A stretch of DNA of 64,000 nucleotides from Mordavella massiliensis (GCF_016902415.1 NZ_JACJLV010000009.1:1-64000); one strand, 5' to 3'. Counted from the stretch's first letter, positions 9,701 to 19,818 are shown. Program-made: numbers and translations. The notes: generated by a model not told the origin, from the sequence alone.

Positions 9701-12700
9701 ATGCCAGAAAATAATAAAGAACAAACTTATCAGCCAATGACGTTTGATGCAATTAAGATCGGCTTGGCATCGCCTGAAAAGATCCTTGAATGGTCCAGAG
9801 GTGAGGTTACCAAGCCGGAGACCATCAACTACAGAACGCTGAAGCCGGAAAAAGACGGCCTGTTCTGCGAAAGGATCTTCGGACCCAGCAAAGACTGGGA
9901 ATGCCATTGCGGAAAATACAAGAAGATCCGCTATAAAGGCGTGGTCTGCGACCGTTGCGGCGTAGAAGTTACCAAATCCAGCGTGCGCCGTGAGCGTATG
10001 GGACATATTGCCCTGGCCGCTCCGGTATCTCACATCTGGTACTTTAAAGGAATCCCCAGCCGTATGGGACTGATCCTGGATCTGTCCCCGCGGACTCTGG
10101 AGAAGGTACTGTATTTTGCTTCTTATATTGTACTGGATAAGGGAGAGACCGACCTTCAGTATAAGCAGGTTCTGTCCGAACAGGAATATCAGGAGGCAAG
10201 AGAGAACTGGGGAAATACCTTCCGTGTCGGCATGGGCGCGGAAGCGATCCAGGAGCTCTTACAGGCGATCGACCTGGATAAGGATTACGAGGAACTGCAG
10301 GAAGGCTTAAAGGGATCCACAGGACAGAAGCGCGCACGTATTGTGAAGCGTCTGGAAGTGGTAGAAGCATTCCGTGAATCCGGAAACAAGCCGGAGTGGA
10401 TGATCCTTACCAATATTCCGGTCATCCCGCCGGATCTTCGTCCGATGGTACAGCTGGACGGCGGACGTTTTGCCACCAGCGATCTTAATGACCTGTACCG
10501 CCGGATCATTAACAGAAACAATCGTCTGAAACGCCTGCTTGAGCTGGGCGCGCCGGACATTATCGTAAGAAATGAAAAGAGAATGCTGCAGGAGGCGGTA
10601 GACGCCCTGATCGACAACGGCCGCAGAGGCCGTCCGGTGACAGGACCCGGAAACCGCGCGCTCAAATCCCTGTCAGACATGCTGAAAGGAAAATCCGGAC
10701 GTTTCCGTCAGAACCTTCTTGGAAAGCGTGTGGATTATTCCGGACGTTCCGTTATCGTAGTAGGGCCGGAACTGAAGATCTATCAGTGCGGTCTGCCCAA
10801 AGAAATGGCGATCGAGCTGTTTAAGCCTTTCGTTATGAAAGAGCTGGTGCAGAACGGAACAGCCCATAACATCAAGAATGCGAAAAAGATGGTTGAGCGT
10901 CTGGAACCCCAGGTATGGGATGTTCTGGAAGACGTGATCAAAGAGCATCCTGTGATGCTGAACCGTGCGCCTACACTGCACAGACTGGGTATCCAGGCAT
11001 TTGAGCCGATCCTGGTAGAAGGCAAGGCCATTAAGCTGCATCCACTGGTATGTACCGCATACAACGCGGACTTTGACGGTGACCAGATGGCGGTTCATCT
11101 TCCGCTGTCCGTAGAGGCGCAGGCAGAATGCCGGTTCCTCCTTCTGTCGCCAAACAACCTTCTGAAACCTTCCGATGGAGGACCGGTTGCCGTTCCGTCT
11201 CAGGATATGGTACTTGGTATCTATTATCTGACCCAGGAAAGACCTGGTGCAAAAGGAGAGGGCAAAGCCTTCAAGAGCGTGAATGAGGCGCTGCTGGCAT
11301 ACGAGAACCAGGCGATTACCCTGCACTCTAAGATCAAGGTGCGGGTAAGCAAGGAGATGCCGGATGGTACAGTCAAGAGCGGTATCATCGAGTCTACCCT
11401 GGGAAGATTCCTGTTTAATGAGATCATTCCGCAGGATCTTGGCTTTGTTGACAGAGAGCAGGAAGGAAATGAGCTGAAGCTGGAGATTGATTTCCATGTA
11501 GGAAAGAAACAGTTGAAGCAGATCCTGGAAAAGGTTATCAATACCCATGGATCTACCGCTACCGCAGAAGTGCTGGATGCGGTGAAATCCATTGGTTATA
11601 AGTTCTCCACCCGCGCGGCTATGACCGTATCGATTTCTGATATGACCGTTCCGCCGCAGAAGCCGGAGATGATCCAGAAAGCGCAGGATACTGTTGATAA
11701 GATCACCAAGAACTTTAAGCGTGGTCTCATTACAGAGGAAGAGCGTTACAAAGAAGTAGTAGAGACCTGGAAGGCTACCGACGACGAACTGACAGAGGCC
11801 CTGCTTTCCGGTCTGGACAAATACAATAATATTTATATGATGGCAGATTCCGGAGCCCGTGGTTCTGACAAGCAGATCAAACAGCTTGCCGGTATGCGTG
11901 GTCTGATGGCCGATACAACCGGACGTACCATCGAGCTGCCGATCAAGTCCAACTTCCGTGAAGGTCTGGACGTACTGGAATATTTCATGTCTGCCCATGG
12001 CGCACGTAAGGGTCTGTCTGATACGGCTCTTCGTACCGCCGACTCTGGTTATCTGACCAGACGTCTGGTAGACGTATCTCAGGAACTGATCATCCATGAT
12101 GTAGACTGTGTGGGTGAAGGACAGGAGATCCCGGGCATGTATGTGAGAGCATTCATGGACGGAAACGAAGAGATCGAAAGCCTGCAGGAGCGTATTACAG
12201 GACGTTACCTCTGCGAGGATATTAAAGACATCGACGGAAATGTTCTGGTAAAAGCCAACCATATGGTTACACCGAAGCGCGCCGAACTGATCATCAAAAA
12301 AGGTGTGGATGAAAACGGCGAGCCGCTTAAGAAGATTAAGATCCGTACCATCCTTACCTGCCGTTCCCACAGAGGCGTATGTGCGAAGTGCTACGGCGCC
12401 AACATGGCTACCGGCGAGCCGGTACAGGTGGGCGAGGCTGTCGGCATCATCGCGGCACAGTCCATCGGAGAGCCTGGTACACAGCTTACCATGCGTACCT
12501 TCCATACCGGTGGTGTGGCCGGAGACGATATTACACAGGGTCTTCCCCGTGTAGAAGAGTTGTTTGAGGCCAGAAAGCCGAAGGGACTTGCGATCATCAC
12601 AGAGTTTGCAGGAACCGCAACGATCAACGATACAAAGAAGAGACGCGAGATCATCGTTACCAATCATGAGACCGGAGAGTCCAAGGCTTACCTGATCCCC

Positions 12701-13417
12701 TACGGATCCAGGATCAAGATCCAGGACGGCGCAGAGCTTGAGGCCGGCGATGAGCTGACCGAAGGTAGCGTTAATCCGCATGATATCCTGAAGATCAAAG
12801 GACTTCGCGCCGTACAGGATTATATGATCCAGGAAGTACAGCGTGTATACCGTCTCCAGGGTGTTGATATCAACGACAAGCATATCGAGGTGATCGTGCG
12901 TCAGATGCTGAAGAAAGTCCGCGTAGAAGAGGCGGGAGACACGGAATTCCTGCCGGGAACCAACGTAGACCGTCTGGTATTTGAGGACGTGAACGAAGAG
13001 ATGGAAAAAGAAGGAAAGACTCCGGCAACCGGAGAGCAGATCATGCTTGGTATCACCAAGGCATCTCTTGCAACCAATTCCTTCCTGTCTGCCGCGTCCT
13101 TCCAGGAGACAACCAAGGTTCTGACCGAGGCTGCGATCAAAGGAAAGATTGATCCGCTGGTAGGTCTGAAGGAAAATGTCATCATTGGTAAGCACATCCC
13201 GGCTGGTACCGGAATGCACAAATACCGTGACATCCGACTGGATACAGGCATTGTTCCGGAAGAGGAAGAAGAACTGGAACTGTCTCTTACCGGTGAAATG
13301 GAAGACATGCCGGAAGACGGCGTGATAGAGGATGTGGAAGAAGCAGTTGTGGAAGAAGCAGCTGCGGAAGCATCTGAAGAACCGGAAGCAGAAGAACTGG
13401 TAACAGCAGAAGAATAA
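9701..13417 (+). CDS. rpoC: DNA-directed RNA polymerase subunit beta'
   Basis: A 1238-residue subunit holding the active-site magnesium. It shows the N-terminal zinc site (CHCGKYKK...CDRCG, near residues 68-90), the absolutely conserved [12 protein letters not shown] near 453-464 and the second cysteine cluster [11 protein letters not shown] near 885. It has AGGAAGGAG upstream of ATG 9701. The last 50 residues are very acidic (Glu/Ala runs). A terminator follows directly. No rpsL, rpsG, fusA or tuf comes after it, unlike the usual Firmicute order. Confidence 0.99.
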   Translation: MPENNKEQTYQPMTFDAIKIGLASPEKILEWSRGEVTKPETINYRTLKPEKDGLFCERIFGPSKDWECHCGKYKKIRYKGVVCDRCGVEVTKSSVRRERMGHIALAAPVSHIWYFKGIPSRMGLILDLSPRTLEKVLYFASYIVLDKGETDLQYKQVLSEQEYQEARENWGNTFRVGMGAEAIQELLQAIDLDKDYEELQEGLKGSTGQKRARIVKRLEVVEAFRESGNKPEWMILTNIPVIPPDLRPMVQLDGGRFATSDLNDLYRRIINRNNRLKRLLELGAPDIIVRNEKRMLQEAVDALIDNGRRGRPVTGPGNRALKSLSDMLKGKSGRFRQNLLGKRVDYSGRSVIVVGPELKIYQCGLPKEMAIELFKPFVMKELVQNGTAHNIKNAKKMVERLEPQVWDVLEDVIKEHPVMLNRAPTLHRLGIQAFEPILVEGKAIKLHPLVCTAYNADFDGDQMAVHLPLSVEAQAECRFLLLSPNNLLKPSDGGPVAVPSQDMVLGIYYLTQERPGAKGEGKAFKSVNEALLAYENQAITLHSKIKVRVSKEMPDGTVKSGIIESTLGRFLFNEIIPQDLGFVDREQEGNELKLEIDFHVGKKQLKQILEKVINTHGSTATAEVLDAVKSIGYKFSTRAAMTVSISDMTVPPQKPEMIQKAQDTVDKITKNFKRGLITEEERYKEVVETWKATDDELTEALLSGLDKYNNIYMMADSGARGSDKQIKQLAGMRGLMADTTGRTIELPIKSNFREGLDVLEYFMSAHGARKGLSDTALRTADSGYLTRRLVDVSQELIIHDVDCVGEGQEIPGMYVRAFMDGNEEIESLQERITGRYLCEDIKDIDGNVLVKANHMVTPKRAELIIKKGVDENGEPLKKIKIRTILTCRSHRGVCAKCYGANMATGEPVQVGEAVGIIAAQSIGEPGTQLTMRTFHTGGVAGDDITQGLPRVEELFEARKPKGLAIITEFAGTATINDTKKRREIIVTNHETGESKAYLIPYGSRIKIQDGAELEAGDELTEGSVNPHDILKIKGLRAVQDYMIQEVQRVYRLQGVDINDKHIEVIVRQMLKKVRVEEAGDTEFLPGTNVDRLVFEDVNEEMEKEGKTPATGEQIMLGITKASLATNSFLSAASFQETTKVLTEAAIKGKIDPLVGLKENVIIGKHIPAGTGMHKYRDIRLDTGIVPEEEEELELSLTGEMEDMPEDGVIEDVEEAVVEEAAAEASEEPEAEELVTAEE

Positions 13418-13426
13418 AAAAGAGAT

Positions 13427-13476
13427 CCCGCAGCGGAAGAACGGAGCAAAAGCCCGGGCTTCCCTGCGGGGTTTTT
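13427..13476 (+). terminator. Terminator after rpoC
   Basis: CCCGCAG (13427-13433) pairs with CTGCGGG (13464-13470), followed by GTTTTT. The loop is long (about 30 nt) and itself contains an AGCCCGGGCT palindrome. Confidence 0.8.
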
Positions 13477-13499
13477 CGCATGAAATGACAGGAGTAAGT

Positions 13500-13697
13500 A
13501 TGAGATATGAGATGGCGCTACTTGCCGCAGAGGGACTCTTTTCTACTGCCATAGTGGGAGGGATCCTGGTGGCGGCCTTGCTTTTTGCGGCGCGCAGATT
13601 ATGGAAGAAAAGAAGAGAACAGGGACCCGGCTGCGGCTGCGGCGGGTGTACGGACTGTAAAGGATGCAGTTTCCGGAAACCGGAGGATAAAAATTGA
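13500..13697 (+). CDS. Small Cys-rich single-pass membrane protein (FeoB-associated type)
   Basis: A 65-residue protein with one N-terminal TM segment (about residues 8-30), a basic stop-transfer stretch (RRLWKKRRE) and a cytoplasmic tail rich in Cys and Gly (GCGCGGCTDCKGC). This architecture matches the FeoB-associated Cys-rich membrane protein family, but no feoB lies nearby. ATG 13500 is preferred over the upstream in-frame ATG at 13485 because AGGAG sits 5 bases before it. The tail could bind iron, an Fe-S cluster or zinc; this is inference from the cysteines. Confidence 0.78.
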   Translation: MRYEMALLAAEGLFSTAIVGGILVAALLFAARRLWKKRREQGPGCGCGGCTDCKGCSFRKPEDKN

Positions 13698-13722
13698 CAT
13701 TTTCTGGGGATAAGACTATAAT
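13694..13722 (+). promoter_or_regulatory. Consensus promoter of the M24 peptidase
   Basis: Perfect TTGACA (13694-13699), 17-bp spacer, perfect TATAAT (13717-13722). The -35 overlaps the stop codon of the preceding small gene. Confidence 0.88.
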
Positions 13723-13790
13723 AAATTTGGAAAAAATGACAGGGAAAGCGGTCGCTTTTCCACGTCTATTTAAGAAAGGTTGGGGAAAAA

Positions 13791-14876
13791 ATGGACCAGA
13801 ACAAAGTATCAAGAGTATTAAAGTCAATGGAAGAAAAAGGCGTTCCACAGATGATCGTATCCGACCCGGTAGCGATTTCCTACCTGACAGGAAAGTGGAT
13901 CTTCCCGGGAGAAAGACTCCTGGCGCTGTACCTGAATGTGAATGGAAACCACAAGATGATCATCAACAAACTGTTCCCGCAGGAGACGGATCTTGGCGTA
14001 GATATCATTTACTATGATGATATTGAGGACGGCGTAGAGATTTTAAGCAGATATGTGGACAAAGATAAGGTTATGGGAATCGACAAAACCTGGCCGTCTA
14101 AATTCCTGATCCGTCTGCAGGAACTGGGCGGAGGCAGCAAGTTTGTAAACGGTTCTCCGATCGTTGACTATATCCGTATGGTCAAAGATGAAAAAGAGCA
14201 GGAACTGATGAGAGAATCCTCCAGAATCAATGATATCGCTATGGAGCGGATCATTCCCTGGGTAGTAAAGGGACTGACAGAGAAAGAACTGAACGCCAAG
14301 ATGCGTGAGATCTACAAAGAACTGGGATGCGAGGATGTATCCTTTGATCCGATCACAGCATATGGACACGGCGCTGCAGACCCGCATCACGTAACAGATG
14401 ACTCCAAGGGAAAACGTGGCGACTGCGTTATCCTGGATATCGGAGCATTCAAGGACAACTATGCATCTGATATGACCAGAACCGTATTCATCGGCGAGGT
14501 TTCCGACCGTGCAAGAGAGATCTACGATATCGTATGCGAAGCCAACAGACGCGGTATTGAGGCCGCTAAACCGGGCAACCGTATGTGTGATGTAGACCTG
14601 GCTGCAAGAAATTACATCGAAGAGAAGGGATACGGACAGTATTTCACTCACAGAACCGGACACTCTATCGGTCTGGAAGACCATGAGTTCGGGGATGTAT
14701 CTTCTGTAAATGAGGATATCATCCAGGTAGGACAGTGCTTCTCTGTTGAGCCTGGTATCTATCTGCCGGATGAGAATATCGGTGTTCGTATTGAGGACCT
14801 GGTAATCATTACAGAAGATGGATGTGAAGTTCTGAACCACTTTACAAAAGATCTGATCGTAGTTCCAGAAGAGTAA
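13791..14876 (+). CDS. M24 family Xaa-Pro peptidase
   Basis: A 361-residue aminopeptidase P/prolidase-type enzyme that removes or splits residues next to proline. An N-terminal creatinase-type domain (about 1-125) precedes the pita-bread catalytic domain. The five metal ligands can be placed at D216, D227, H291 (HRTGHSIG), E320 (EPGIYLP) and E335. It is monocistronic, behind a consensus promoter and before a strong terminator. Releasing proline from peptides would feed the D-proline reductase encoded downstream; that link is inference. PepQ and PepP cannot be told apart here. Confidence 0.92.
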   Translation: MDQNKVSRVLKSMEEKGVPQMIVSDPVAISYLTGKWIFPGERLLALYLNVNGNHKMIINKLFPQETDLGVDIIYYDDIEDGVEILSRYVDKDKVMGIDKTWPSKFLIRLQELGGGSKFVNGSPIVDYIRMVKDEKEQELMRESSRINDIAMERIIPWVVKGLTEKELNAKMREIYKELGCEDVSFDPITAYGHGAADPHHVTDDSKGKRGDCVILDIGAFKDNYASDMTRTVFIGEVSDRAREIYDIVCEANRRGIEAAKPGNRMCDVDLAARNYIEEKGYGQYFTHRTGHSIGLEDHEFGDVSSVNEDIIQVGQCFSVEPGIYLPDENIGVRIEDLVIITEDGCEVLNHFTKDLIVVPEE

Positions 14877-14910
14877 TCCTTACCTGAAGGAATCACGCCA
14901 AAAATTCCAG

Positions 14911-14948
14911 GGAGCAGAGATTCTATCTGTAGAATTTCTGCTCCTTTT
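14911..14948 (+). terminator. Terminator after the M24 peptidase
   Basis: GGAGCAGAGATTCTA pairs with TAGAATTTCTGCTCC (one wobble, loop TCTG), followed by TTTT. Confidence 0.93.
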
Positions 14949-14993
14949 ATGTTACAATGGGTGCAGTCGAAAGGAACAAAGGAGGCATTGGAA

Positions 14994-15557
14994 ATGAACC
15001 GTGAACAGGCACATGAGATACTGATGAAATATATGCAGGGAGAGAATTATATCACACATTCCTATGCAGTAGAAGCCATCATGCGAGGTCTGGCAAAGAG
15101 ACTGGCTCCCGACGAGGTGGAATACTGGGGGATCGTTGGTCTTCTGCATGATCTGGATGAGGAGCAGTGCGACTGGCGTAATGATATGAGCACCCACGGA
15201 CCGACATCCGTAGAGATCCTGAAAAAGGAAGGGATCGATGATAAGGTGCTGTTTGACGCCATCTGCGCCCACAATCCCAAGAGCGGCGTGAAGGCGAAGA
15301 CAAAACTGCAGTATGCTGTTCTGGCGGCAGATCCGATGAGTGGATTTGTAAAAGCGGTAGCACAGATTTATCCGGATAAAAAGATCGCGAGCGTAAAGCA
15401 TAAATCTGTAATGAAGCGGTTCAATGAGCATCGTTTTGCGGCGGGCGCAAACCGGGATTACATGGAAGCAATTGAATTTACAGGATTAAGCCTGGATGAC
15501 CTGATCGATGTAGCACTGGAGGAGATGGGCGCGATCGCCGATGTTCTGGGCTTATAA
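14994..15557 (+). CDS. HD domain phosphohydrolase-like protein
   Basis: A 187-residue HD-superfamily protein. ATG 14994 is chosen for AAAGGAGG eight bases upstream. The His of THSYAVEAIM and the HDLDE pair give the H...HD metal site. Such HDIG-type proteins hydrolyse phosphate esters of nucleotides or sugars; the substrate is not known. It starts right after the M24 terminator and is followed 58 bp later by a nucleotidyltransferase, possibly in the same transcript. Confidence 0.8.
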   Translation: MNREQAHEILMKYMQGENYITHSYAVEAIMRGLAKRLAPDEVEYWGIVGLLHDLDEEQCDWRNDMSTHGPTSVEILKKEGIDDKVLFDAICAHNPKSGVKAKTKLQYAVLAADPMSGFVKAVAQIYPDKKIASVKHKSVMKRFNEHRFAAGANRDYMEAIEFTGLSLDDLIDVALEEMGAIADVLGL

Positions 15558-15615
15558 TGCAGCCAGGGTCATCTGACCTCAATATTACTGTAATGTATCG
15601 TGAGAGGAAAATAGT

Positions 15616-16533
15616 ATGAAAACAACACTGATTATCATGGCGGCCGGGATCGGTTCCCGTTATGGCGGCGGGATCAAGCAGCTTGCAAAAATGGGGAAGC
15701 ACGGCGAGATCATCATGGATTATTCCATATATGACGCAAAAGAGGCGGGATTTGATAAAGTCGTTTTCATTATCCGCAAGGATATTGAAAAGGAGTTTAA
15801 GGAAGCCATCGGAGACCGCATCCGGGAACAGATTGAAGTAGAATATGTGTTCCAGGAACTTTCCGATATCCCGGAAGGATTCCGGGTTCCGGAAGGCCGC
15901 GTAAAGCCCTGGGGAACCGGACAGGCGATTCTCTGCTGTAAAGATGTGGTAAAAGAGCCGTTTGTCATTATCAATGCGGATGACTACTATGGAAAAGAAG
16001 CGTTCCGTAAGCTGCATGATTTCCTGATCCGTGAAAAGGACTGCGGCGCCAGGTACTGTATGGGAATGGCCGGCTTTGTGCTGAAAAATACGCTGAGTGA
16101 TAACGGGACTGTTACCCGCGGGATCTGCAAAGCAGATGAGAATGATATGCTGACGCACGTGGTAGAGACGACAGGGATCGGAAGAGACGCAGATGGACGT
16201 CTGGTCTGCGATGATCCGGAGGTACAGAAGTGGTTTTCCGAGCAGGAACGGGTCTCCATGAATATGTGGGCCGGTGAACCTGTATTTATTGAGTATCTGG
16301 AAGAGGGATTCCGGGAATTCCTTGCGGATGATTCCGGTGATCCTCTGAAAAAAGAATACCTTTTGCCTACGATCGTAGATCAGCTGATCCGGAAGGGAGA
16401 GGCAAAGGTAAAGGTGCTGGAAACCCAGGATAAGTGGTTTGGAATTACTTATAAAGAGGACAAGCCTGCCGTGGAAGCTGCTTTTGCAAAGCTGATTGAA
16501 GACGGGGTTTATCCGGAAAAACTGTGGGGATAA
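15616..16533 (+). CDS. NDP-sugar nucleotidyltransferase family protein
   Basis: A 305-residue protein with an N-terminal nucleotide-binding loop (MAAGIGSRYGGGIKQ) and an NADDYYG metal/substrate segment near residue 117, as in glucose-1-phosphate nucleotidyltransferases. It lacks the C-terminal left-handed helix of GlmU or GlgC types. It probably activates a sugar or polyol phosphate with NTP; the exact substrate is unknown. RBS GAGAGGAAA; followed by a terminator. Confidence 0.85.
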   Translation: MKTTLIIMAAGIGSRYGGGIKQLAKMGKHGEIIMDYSIYDAKEAGFDKVVFIIRKDIEKEFKEAIGDRIREQIEVEYVFQELSDIPEGFRVPEGRVKPWGTGQAILCCKDVVKEPFVIINADDYYGKEAFRKLHDFLIREKDCGARYCMGMAGFVLKNTLSDNGTVTRGICKADENDMLTHVVETTGIGRDADGRLVCDDPEVQKWFSEQERVSMNMWAGEPVFIEYLEEGFREFLADDSGDPLKKEYLLPTIVDQLIRKGEAKVKVLETQDKWFGITYKEDKPAVEAAFAKLIEDGVYPEKLWG

Positions 16534-16542
16534 AAAGAAAAG

Positions 16543-16580
16543 AACAGCCTGTTCTGTATAGAATGGGCTGTTGCTTTTTT
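16543..16580 (+). terminator. Terminator after the nucleotidyltransferase
   Basis: AACAGCC (16543-16549) pairs with GGCTGTT (16566-16572), with an inner TTCT/AGAA, followed by GCTTTTTT. Confidence 0.85.
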
Positions 16581-16583
16581 ACA

Positions 16584-16694
16584 AATGTAGTTCTTTTAAA
16601 AGCTGCTCCTGATAAACAGGATCCGCGCGGCCTCCAGGATATCATCTGTTCTTCCCAGTTCTGATAGCTTCAGGATCAGGCGGTTGATCTCGCT
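16584..16694 (-). pseudogene. Rpn-family C-terminal remnant, frameshifted
   Basis: On the minus strand this stretch is a close copy of the 3' end of the gene at 20024-20338, including the segment coding SEINRLILKLSELGRTDDIL. Compared with that gene one base is missing near 16625, so the ending shifts from a QLLKELHL tail to a different frame and an early stop. Similarity stops abruptly after the AGCGAG sequence at 16694. No start or RBS remains. It is a dead fragment left by duplication, gene conversion or deletion. Confidence 0.85.
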
Positions 16695-16796
16695 TTAATA
16701 AGAGCTTTTGGTGGAAGGGAGCAGGATTCTATGCTATACTGGACGCAATCTATGGATGATGATCATGTACGAAAAAGGTTGGTAAGGAGGAGATCC

Positions 16797-17369
16797 ATGA
16801 AGAAAAAACGGTTGAGCGCGATATTGCTGACGGCTGTGCTTGTGGCAGCACTTTGTTCCTGCGGAAAAGAAGAGGAACCAAGGGATACGAAGGTTTCTGA
16901 AAGTACACAGGAGCCGGCGGATACTTCCGGGGAAGCGCTGTTTGGGGAATTTGAGGCAGAAACAATAGATGGAGAGAGCGTGACACAGGACATTTTTGGT
17001 CAGTCGAAGCTTACGATGGTAAATATCTGGGGGACTTTTTGCGGACCCTGTATCCAGGAGATGCCGGAACTGGGCGAGATCAGCCGTTCCTATGACACTG
17101 GTGAATTTCAGATGATCGGGCTGATCAGCGACGTTATGGAACCGCAGGATGCGGACGCAAAAGAGATTATTGATTCCACACAGGCAGATTATGTGCATCT
17201 GATTGCTTCTCCTGATCTGCAGAGAAATATTTTAAGCAGGGTCAGTGTGGTGCCGACCACAGTATTTGTGGATGCCGACGGCAATCAGGTCGGGGAGGCT
17301 TATGCCGGAAGCCGGTCTAAGGAAGACTGGACGGAAATCATTGAAGAATTGAGAGGCGAGGTACAGTGA
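16797..17369 (+). CDS. TlpA/ResA-like thioredoxin lipoprotein
   Basis: A 190-residue extracytoplasmic thiol-disulfide protein. ATG 16797 follows GGTAAGGAGG. A basic N-terminus and hydrophobic stretch end in an LCSC lipobox-like sequence near residues 18-21, so it is probably lipid-anchored. A short charged linker leads to a redoxin domain with WGTFCGPC (C82 and C85) and a cis-Pro region VVPTTVFVD. An extended -10 (TGCTATACT, 16732-16740) lies upstream. It overlaps the next small gene by 4 bp and heads a cassette with a CXXC microprotein and a membrane polyferredoxin, suggesting electron delivery to thiols outside the cell. Confidence 0.88.
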   Translation: MKKKRLSAILLTAVLVAALCSCGKEEEPRDTKVSESTQEPADTSGEALFGEFEAETIDGESVTQDIFGQSKLTMVNIWGTFCGPCIQEMPELGEISRSYDTGEFQMIGLISDVMEPQDADAKEIIDSTQADYVHLIASPDLQRNILSRVSVVPTTVFVDADGNQVGEAYAGSRSKEDWTEIIEELRGEVQ

Positions 17370-17539
17370 ACAAGGGCAGAAAGACAAACATGGCCGGGGC
17401 AGGATACCGCAGATGGCTGTGGGCGCTGTTGCTGGCTGCGGGGATTTGCTTTTTAGGCATCGGGATCTGGCGCGGGGAGGCGCAGACCGTGTGGATCAAA
17501 GCGATTTATATATGTCTGGAGTGTATTGGAATTGGGTAA
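17366..17539 (+). CDS. CD1871A-type CXXC small membrane protein
   Basis: A 57-residue protein starting at GTG 17366, whose start overlaps the TGA of the TlpA-like gene (GTGA). One TM segment (about residues 17-35) is followed by the conserved-looking end KAIYICLECIGIG, with CLEC as the CXXC motif. This matches the small CD1871A-type family as I recall it; function is unknown. Its stop lies inside the start region of the 4Fe-4S protein, so all three genes are translationally linked. Confidence 0.8.
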   Translation: MNKGRKTNMAGAGYRRWLWALLLAAGICFLGIGIWRGEAQTVWIKAIYICLECIGIG

Positions 17540-18383
17540 ACGAATAAGATTTTGGGTGCAGATTGCTTTTACTGCGCTGACCAACGGGTATATCTTTGGC
17601 TTTCTTACAGGGAAAATCTATACAGGTCCCACAAAGACCATCTGTGTGCCGGGGCTGAATTGCTACTCCTGCCCGGGAGCGCTTGGCTCCTGCCCCATCG
17701 GAGCTTTGCAGGCAGTTCTGACCGGCGGCTCCAGATTTTCCTTCTATGCAGTGGGATTTTTGTTGCTGTTCGGTTCTTTGTTTGGCCGTTTTATCTGCGG
17801 ATGGCTGTGTCCGTTCGGACTGGCGCAGGATCTGCTTTATAAGATCCTGTTTCCCCGGAAGAGGAAGAATCTGCCTGGGCATCAGTGGCTGGTAAGAGTG
17901 AAGTATCTGGTCCTGGTGATTCTGGTAATTTTACTGCCAATGGTTGTGACAGGGGAATTTGGACAGAGATCACCCTGGTTTTGCCAGTATCTCTGCCCCA
18001 GCGGGACTTTGATGGCGGGACTGCCGCTGGTGGCGTCTTCTCCGGCGCTGCAGGAGGCCGCAGGATTCCTGTTTGACTGGAAGGTTGCGCTTCTGCTACT
18101 GTTACTTTTGCTGGCAATCGGAGTATACCGCCCATTTTGTAAATATCTTTGTCCGCTGGGGGCGGTGTACAGTTTTTTTAATTCCGTAGCCTGCTACCAG
18201 TATCGGGTAGAGGATACCTGTATCCAGTGCGGGAAATGCCAGGAGGCCTGCAAGATGGACATCCGGACCTGGAAACAGCCAAACAGCCCGGAATGTATCC
18301 GGTGCGGCGACTGTATCCGGGCCTGTCCGGTACAGGCGATCCAAAAAGAGCCCTTGTTTCGGGGGAGAAAGAAGGAGGAATAA
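17526..18383 (+). CDS. Membrane 4Fe-4S polyferredoxin (NapH/RnfB-like)
   Basis: About 285 residues. The start is a TTG, at 17526 or 17532; GGAG at 17518-17521 better fits 17532. It has about five TM segments, with paired cysteine motifs at the membrane (CYSCPGALGSCP, CGWLCPFG, CQYLCPSG, CKYLCPLG), then two C-terminal ferredoxin motifs CIQCGKCQEACK and CIRCGDCIRACP for two [4Fe-4S] clusters. This is the NapH/NosR/CcoG-like fold used to pass electrons across or along the membrane. Being overlapped with a thioredoxin lipoprotein and a CXXC microprotein, it likely reduces extracytoplasmic disulfides or an unknown acceptor; that role is inference. Confidence 0.88.
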   Translation: MELGKRIRFWVQIAFTALTNGYIFGFLTGKIYTGPTKTICVPGLNCYSCPGALGSCPIGALQAVLTGGSRFSFYAVGFLLLFGSLFGRFICGWLCPFGLAQDLLYKILFPRKRKNLPGHQWLVRVKYLVLVILVILLPMVVTGEFGQRSPWFCQYLCPSGTLMAGLPLVASSPALQEAAGFLFDWKVALLLLLLLLAIGVYRPFCKYLCPLGAVYSFFNSVACYQYRVEDTCIQCGKCQEACKMDIRTWKQPNSPECIRCGDCIRACPVQAIQKEPLFRGRKKEE

Positions 18384-18385
18384 AA

Positions 18386-19156
18386 ATGGATCTTACACAT
18401 GCGATCCGCAGATTTGAGGAATATCTGGACGACTATGACAGGGAGGACGATAAGATCCGTCTGAAGATCACTCATACCTACGGGGTGATGGAATATAGTA
18501 AAAAAATAGCGGAAAGGATGGAACTTTCCACGGAAGATCAGACACTGGCGCAGATTATCGGTCTGCTCCATGATATCGGAAGATTTGAGCAGGTAAAACG
18601 CTATGACAGCTTTGAGCCGGGCACCATGGATCATGCCGGATTCGGGGTGGAGATCCTGTTTGGAGAAGGCCTGATCCGGGAATTTGTAGAAGAAGATACC
18701 TGGGATCCGGTCATCCGGACGGCAATTGCAAAACACAGTGATTTCCGGCTGGAAGGAATCCCGGATGAGAGGGAACTTCTCCATGCGAAGATCATCCGGG
18801 ATGCAGACAAGCTGGATAACTGCCGGGTGAAACTTTACGATCCCGTAGAAACCTTTATGGGAGCCTCGGCTGAAGAGGTGGGAAGAGACCAGATAAGCGA
18901 GGAAGTCATGAATGAGTTTCGTAAGAAAGAATCCATCTTCTCCCCGCTTCGAAAAACGAAGATGGATTACTGGCTTTCGTATCTGGCCTACTTTTTTGAC
19001 ATCAATTTTCCGGCCTCATTTGCCATGATCGTAGAAGAAAATTATCTTTCCAGGCTGGAGAAGCGGATTCCCTATACAAATCCAAAGACAGCAGAGGAGA
19101 TGCGGGAGGTTTTTGAGACCCTGGACCGGTTTATCCGGGAAGGGGCGGCCCGGTAG
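18386..19156 (+). CDS. HD domain protein
   Basis: A 256-residue protein beginning 2 bp after the polyferredoxin stop (RBS AAGGAGGAA). It has the HD signature: THTYGVMEY, LLHDIGRFEQV, DHAGFG and AKHSDF, giving several metal-binding His/Asp. It is a probable metal-dependent phosphohydrolase, with nucleotide or signalling-nucleotide substrates possible. It ends 4 bp from the stop of the convergent phosphodiesterase gene. Confidence 0.82.
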   Translation: MDLTHAIRRFEEYLDDYDREDDKIRLKITHTYGVMEYSKKIAERMELSTEDQTLAQIIGLLHDIGRFEQVKRYDSFEPGTMDHAGFGVEILFGEGLIREFVEEDTWDPVIRTAIAKHSDFRLEGIPDERELLHAKIIRDADKLDNCRVKLYDPVETFMGASAEEVGRDQISEEVMNEFRKKESIFSPLRKTKMDYWLSYLAYFFDINFPASFAMIVEENYLSRLEKRIPYTNPKTAEEMREVFETLDRFIREGAAR

Positions 19157-19160
19157 TTTC

Positions 19161-19691
19161 TTACAGGTCCAGAGTGGTTCCGTCCAGATCTTTCCAGACA
19201 AAATTACCGTCAAAGATCATATATCCGTGGGCAGAGCCTTTTTTGGGGATTGATACAGAGCCCGGGTTCATATAAGTATAGGCGCCCATATTCTGATTGG
19301 CCGGGATGTGGGTATGCCCATTTAAAAGGATGTCCCCTTCTTTCAGCATAGGAGGATTCTGGGGATTGAAATGATGGCCGTGGGTGGCGAAAATAGTCTG
19401 CCCGTTGATTTCCAACAGGCAATAATCTGCCAGAATGGGAAATTCCAGTACCATCTGATCCACCTCTGTATCGCAGTTGCCTCTGACACAGAGAAGTTCC
19501 TGCTTCAAGGGATTCAGCATAGCAATTACCGCTTTGGGATCGTAACCTTCCGGCAGATCATTTCTTGGGCCGTGGTAGAGGATGTCTCCCAGCAGAAGAA
19601 GGCGGTCGGCCTGCTCACGCTGATAGGCTTCAATCATTTTCTTGCAGTAATATGCGGAACCATGGATATCCGATGCGATCATTAGTTTCAT
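19161..19691 (-). CDS. yfcE: YfcE-like metallophosphodiesterase
   Basis: A 176-residue calcineurin-like phosphoesterase with all motifs: SDIHG, GDILYHG, GNCD, THGHH, GHTHIP and NPGSVS. In this family (E. coli YfcE, MJ0936) two metals hydrolyse phosphodiesters; the natural substrate is unclear. The RBS AGGAGG lies before the start at 19691. It is convergent with the HD gene. Confidence 0.93.
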   Translation of the reverse strand: MKLMIASDIHGSAYYCKKMIEAYQREQADRLLLLGDILYHGPRNDLPEGYDPKAVIAMLNPLKQELLCVRGNCDTEVDQMVLEFPILADYCLLEINGQTIFATHGHHFNPQNPPMLKEGDILLNGHTHIPANQNMGAYTYMNPGSVSIPKKGSAHGYMIFDGNFVWKDLDGTTLDL

Positions 19692-19818
19692 AAATAAATA
19701 CCTCCTGAGTTAAAGGATTTTTAAAATCTTAAGATTCATTGTATCATAAAAATACAGTGCCGTAAAAGCAGAGAATATGGTATACTAAATACAAGTACAC
19801 AGGACAGGGGGTTATCTT

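Noticed and set aside
10673-13552. 959-codon open frame on the minus strand opposite rpoC
   Set aside because: It is the complement of a highly conserved gene, has no RBS or family resemblance, and arises from codon bias.
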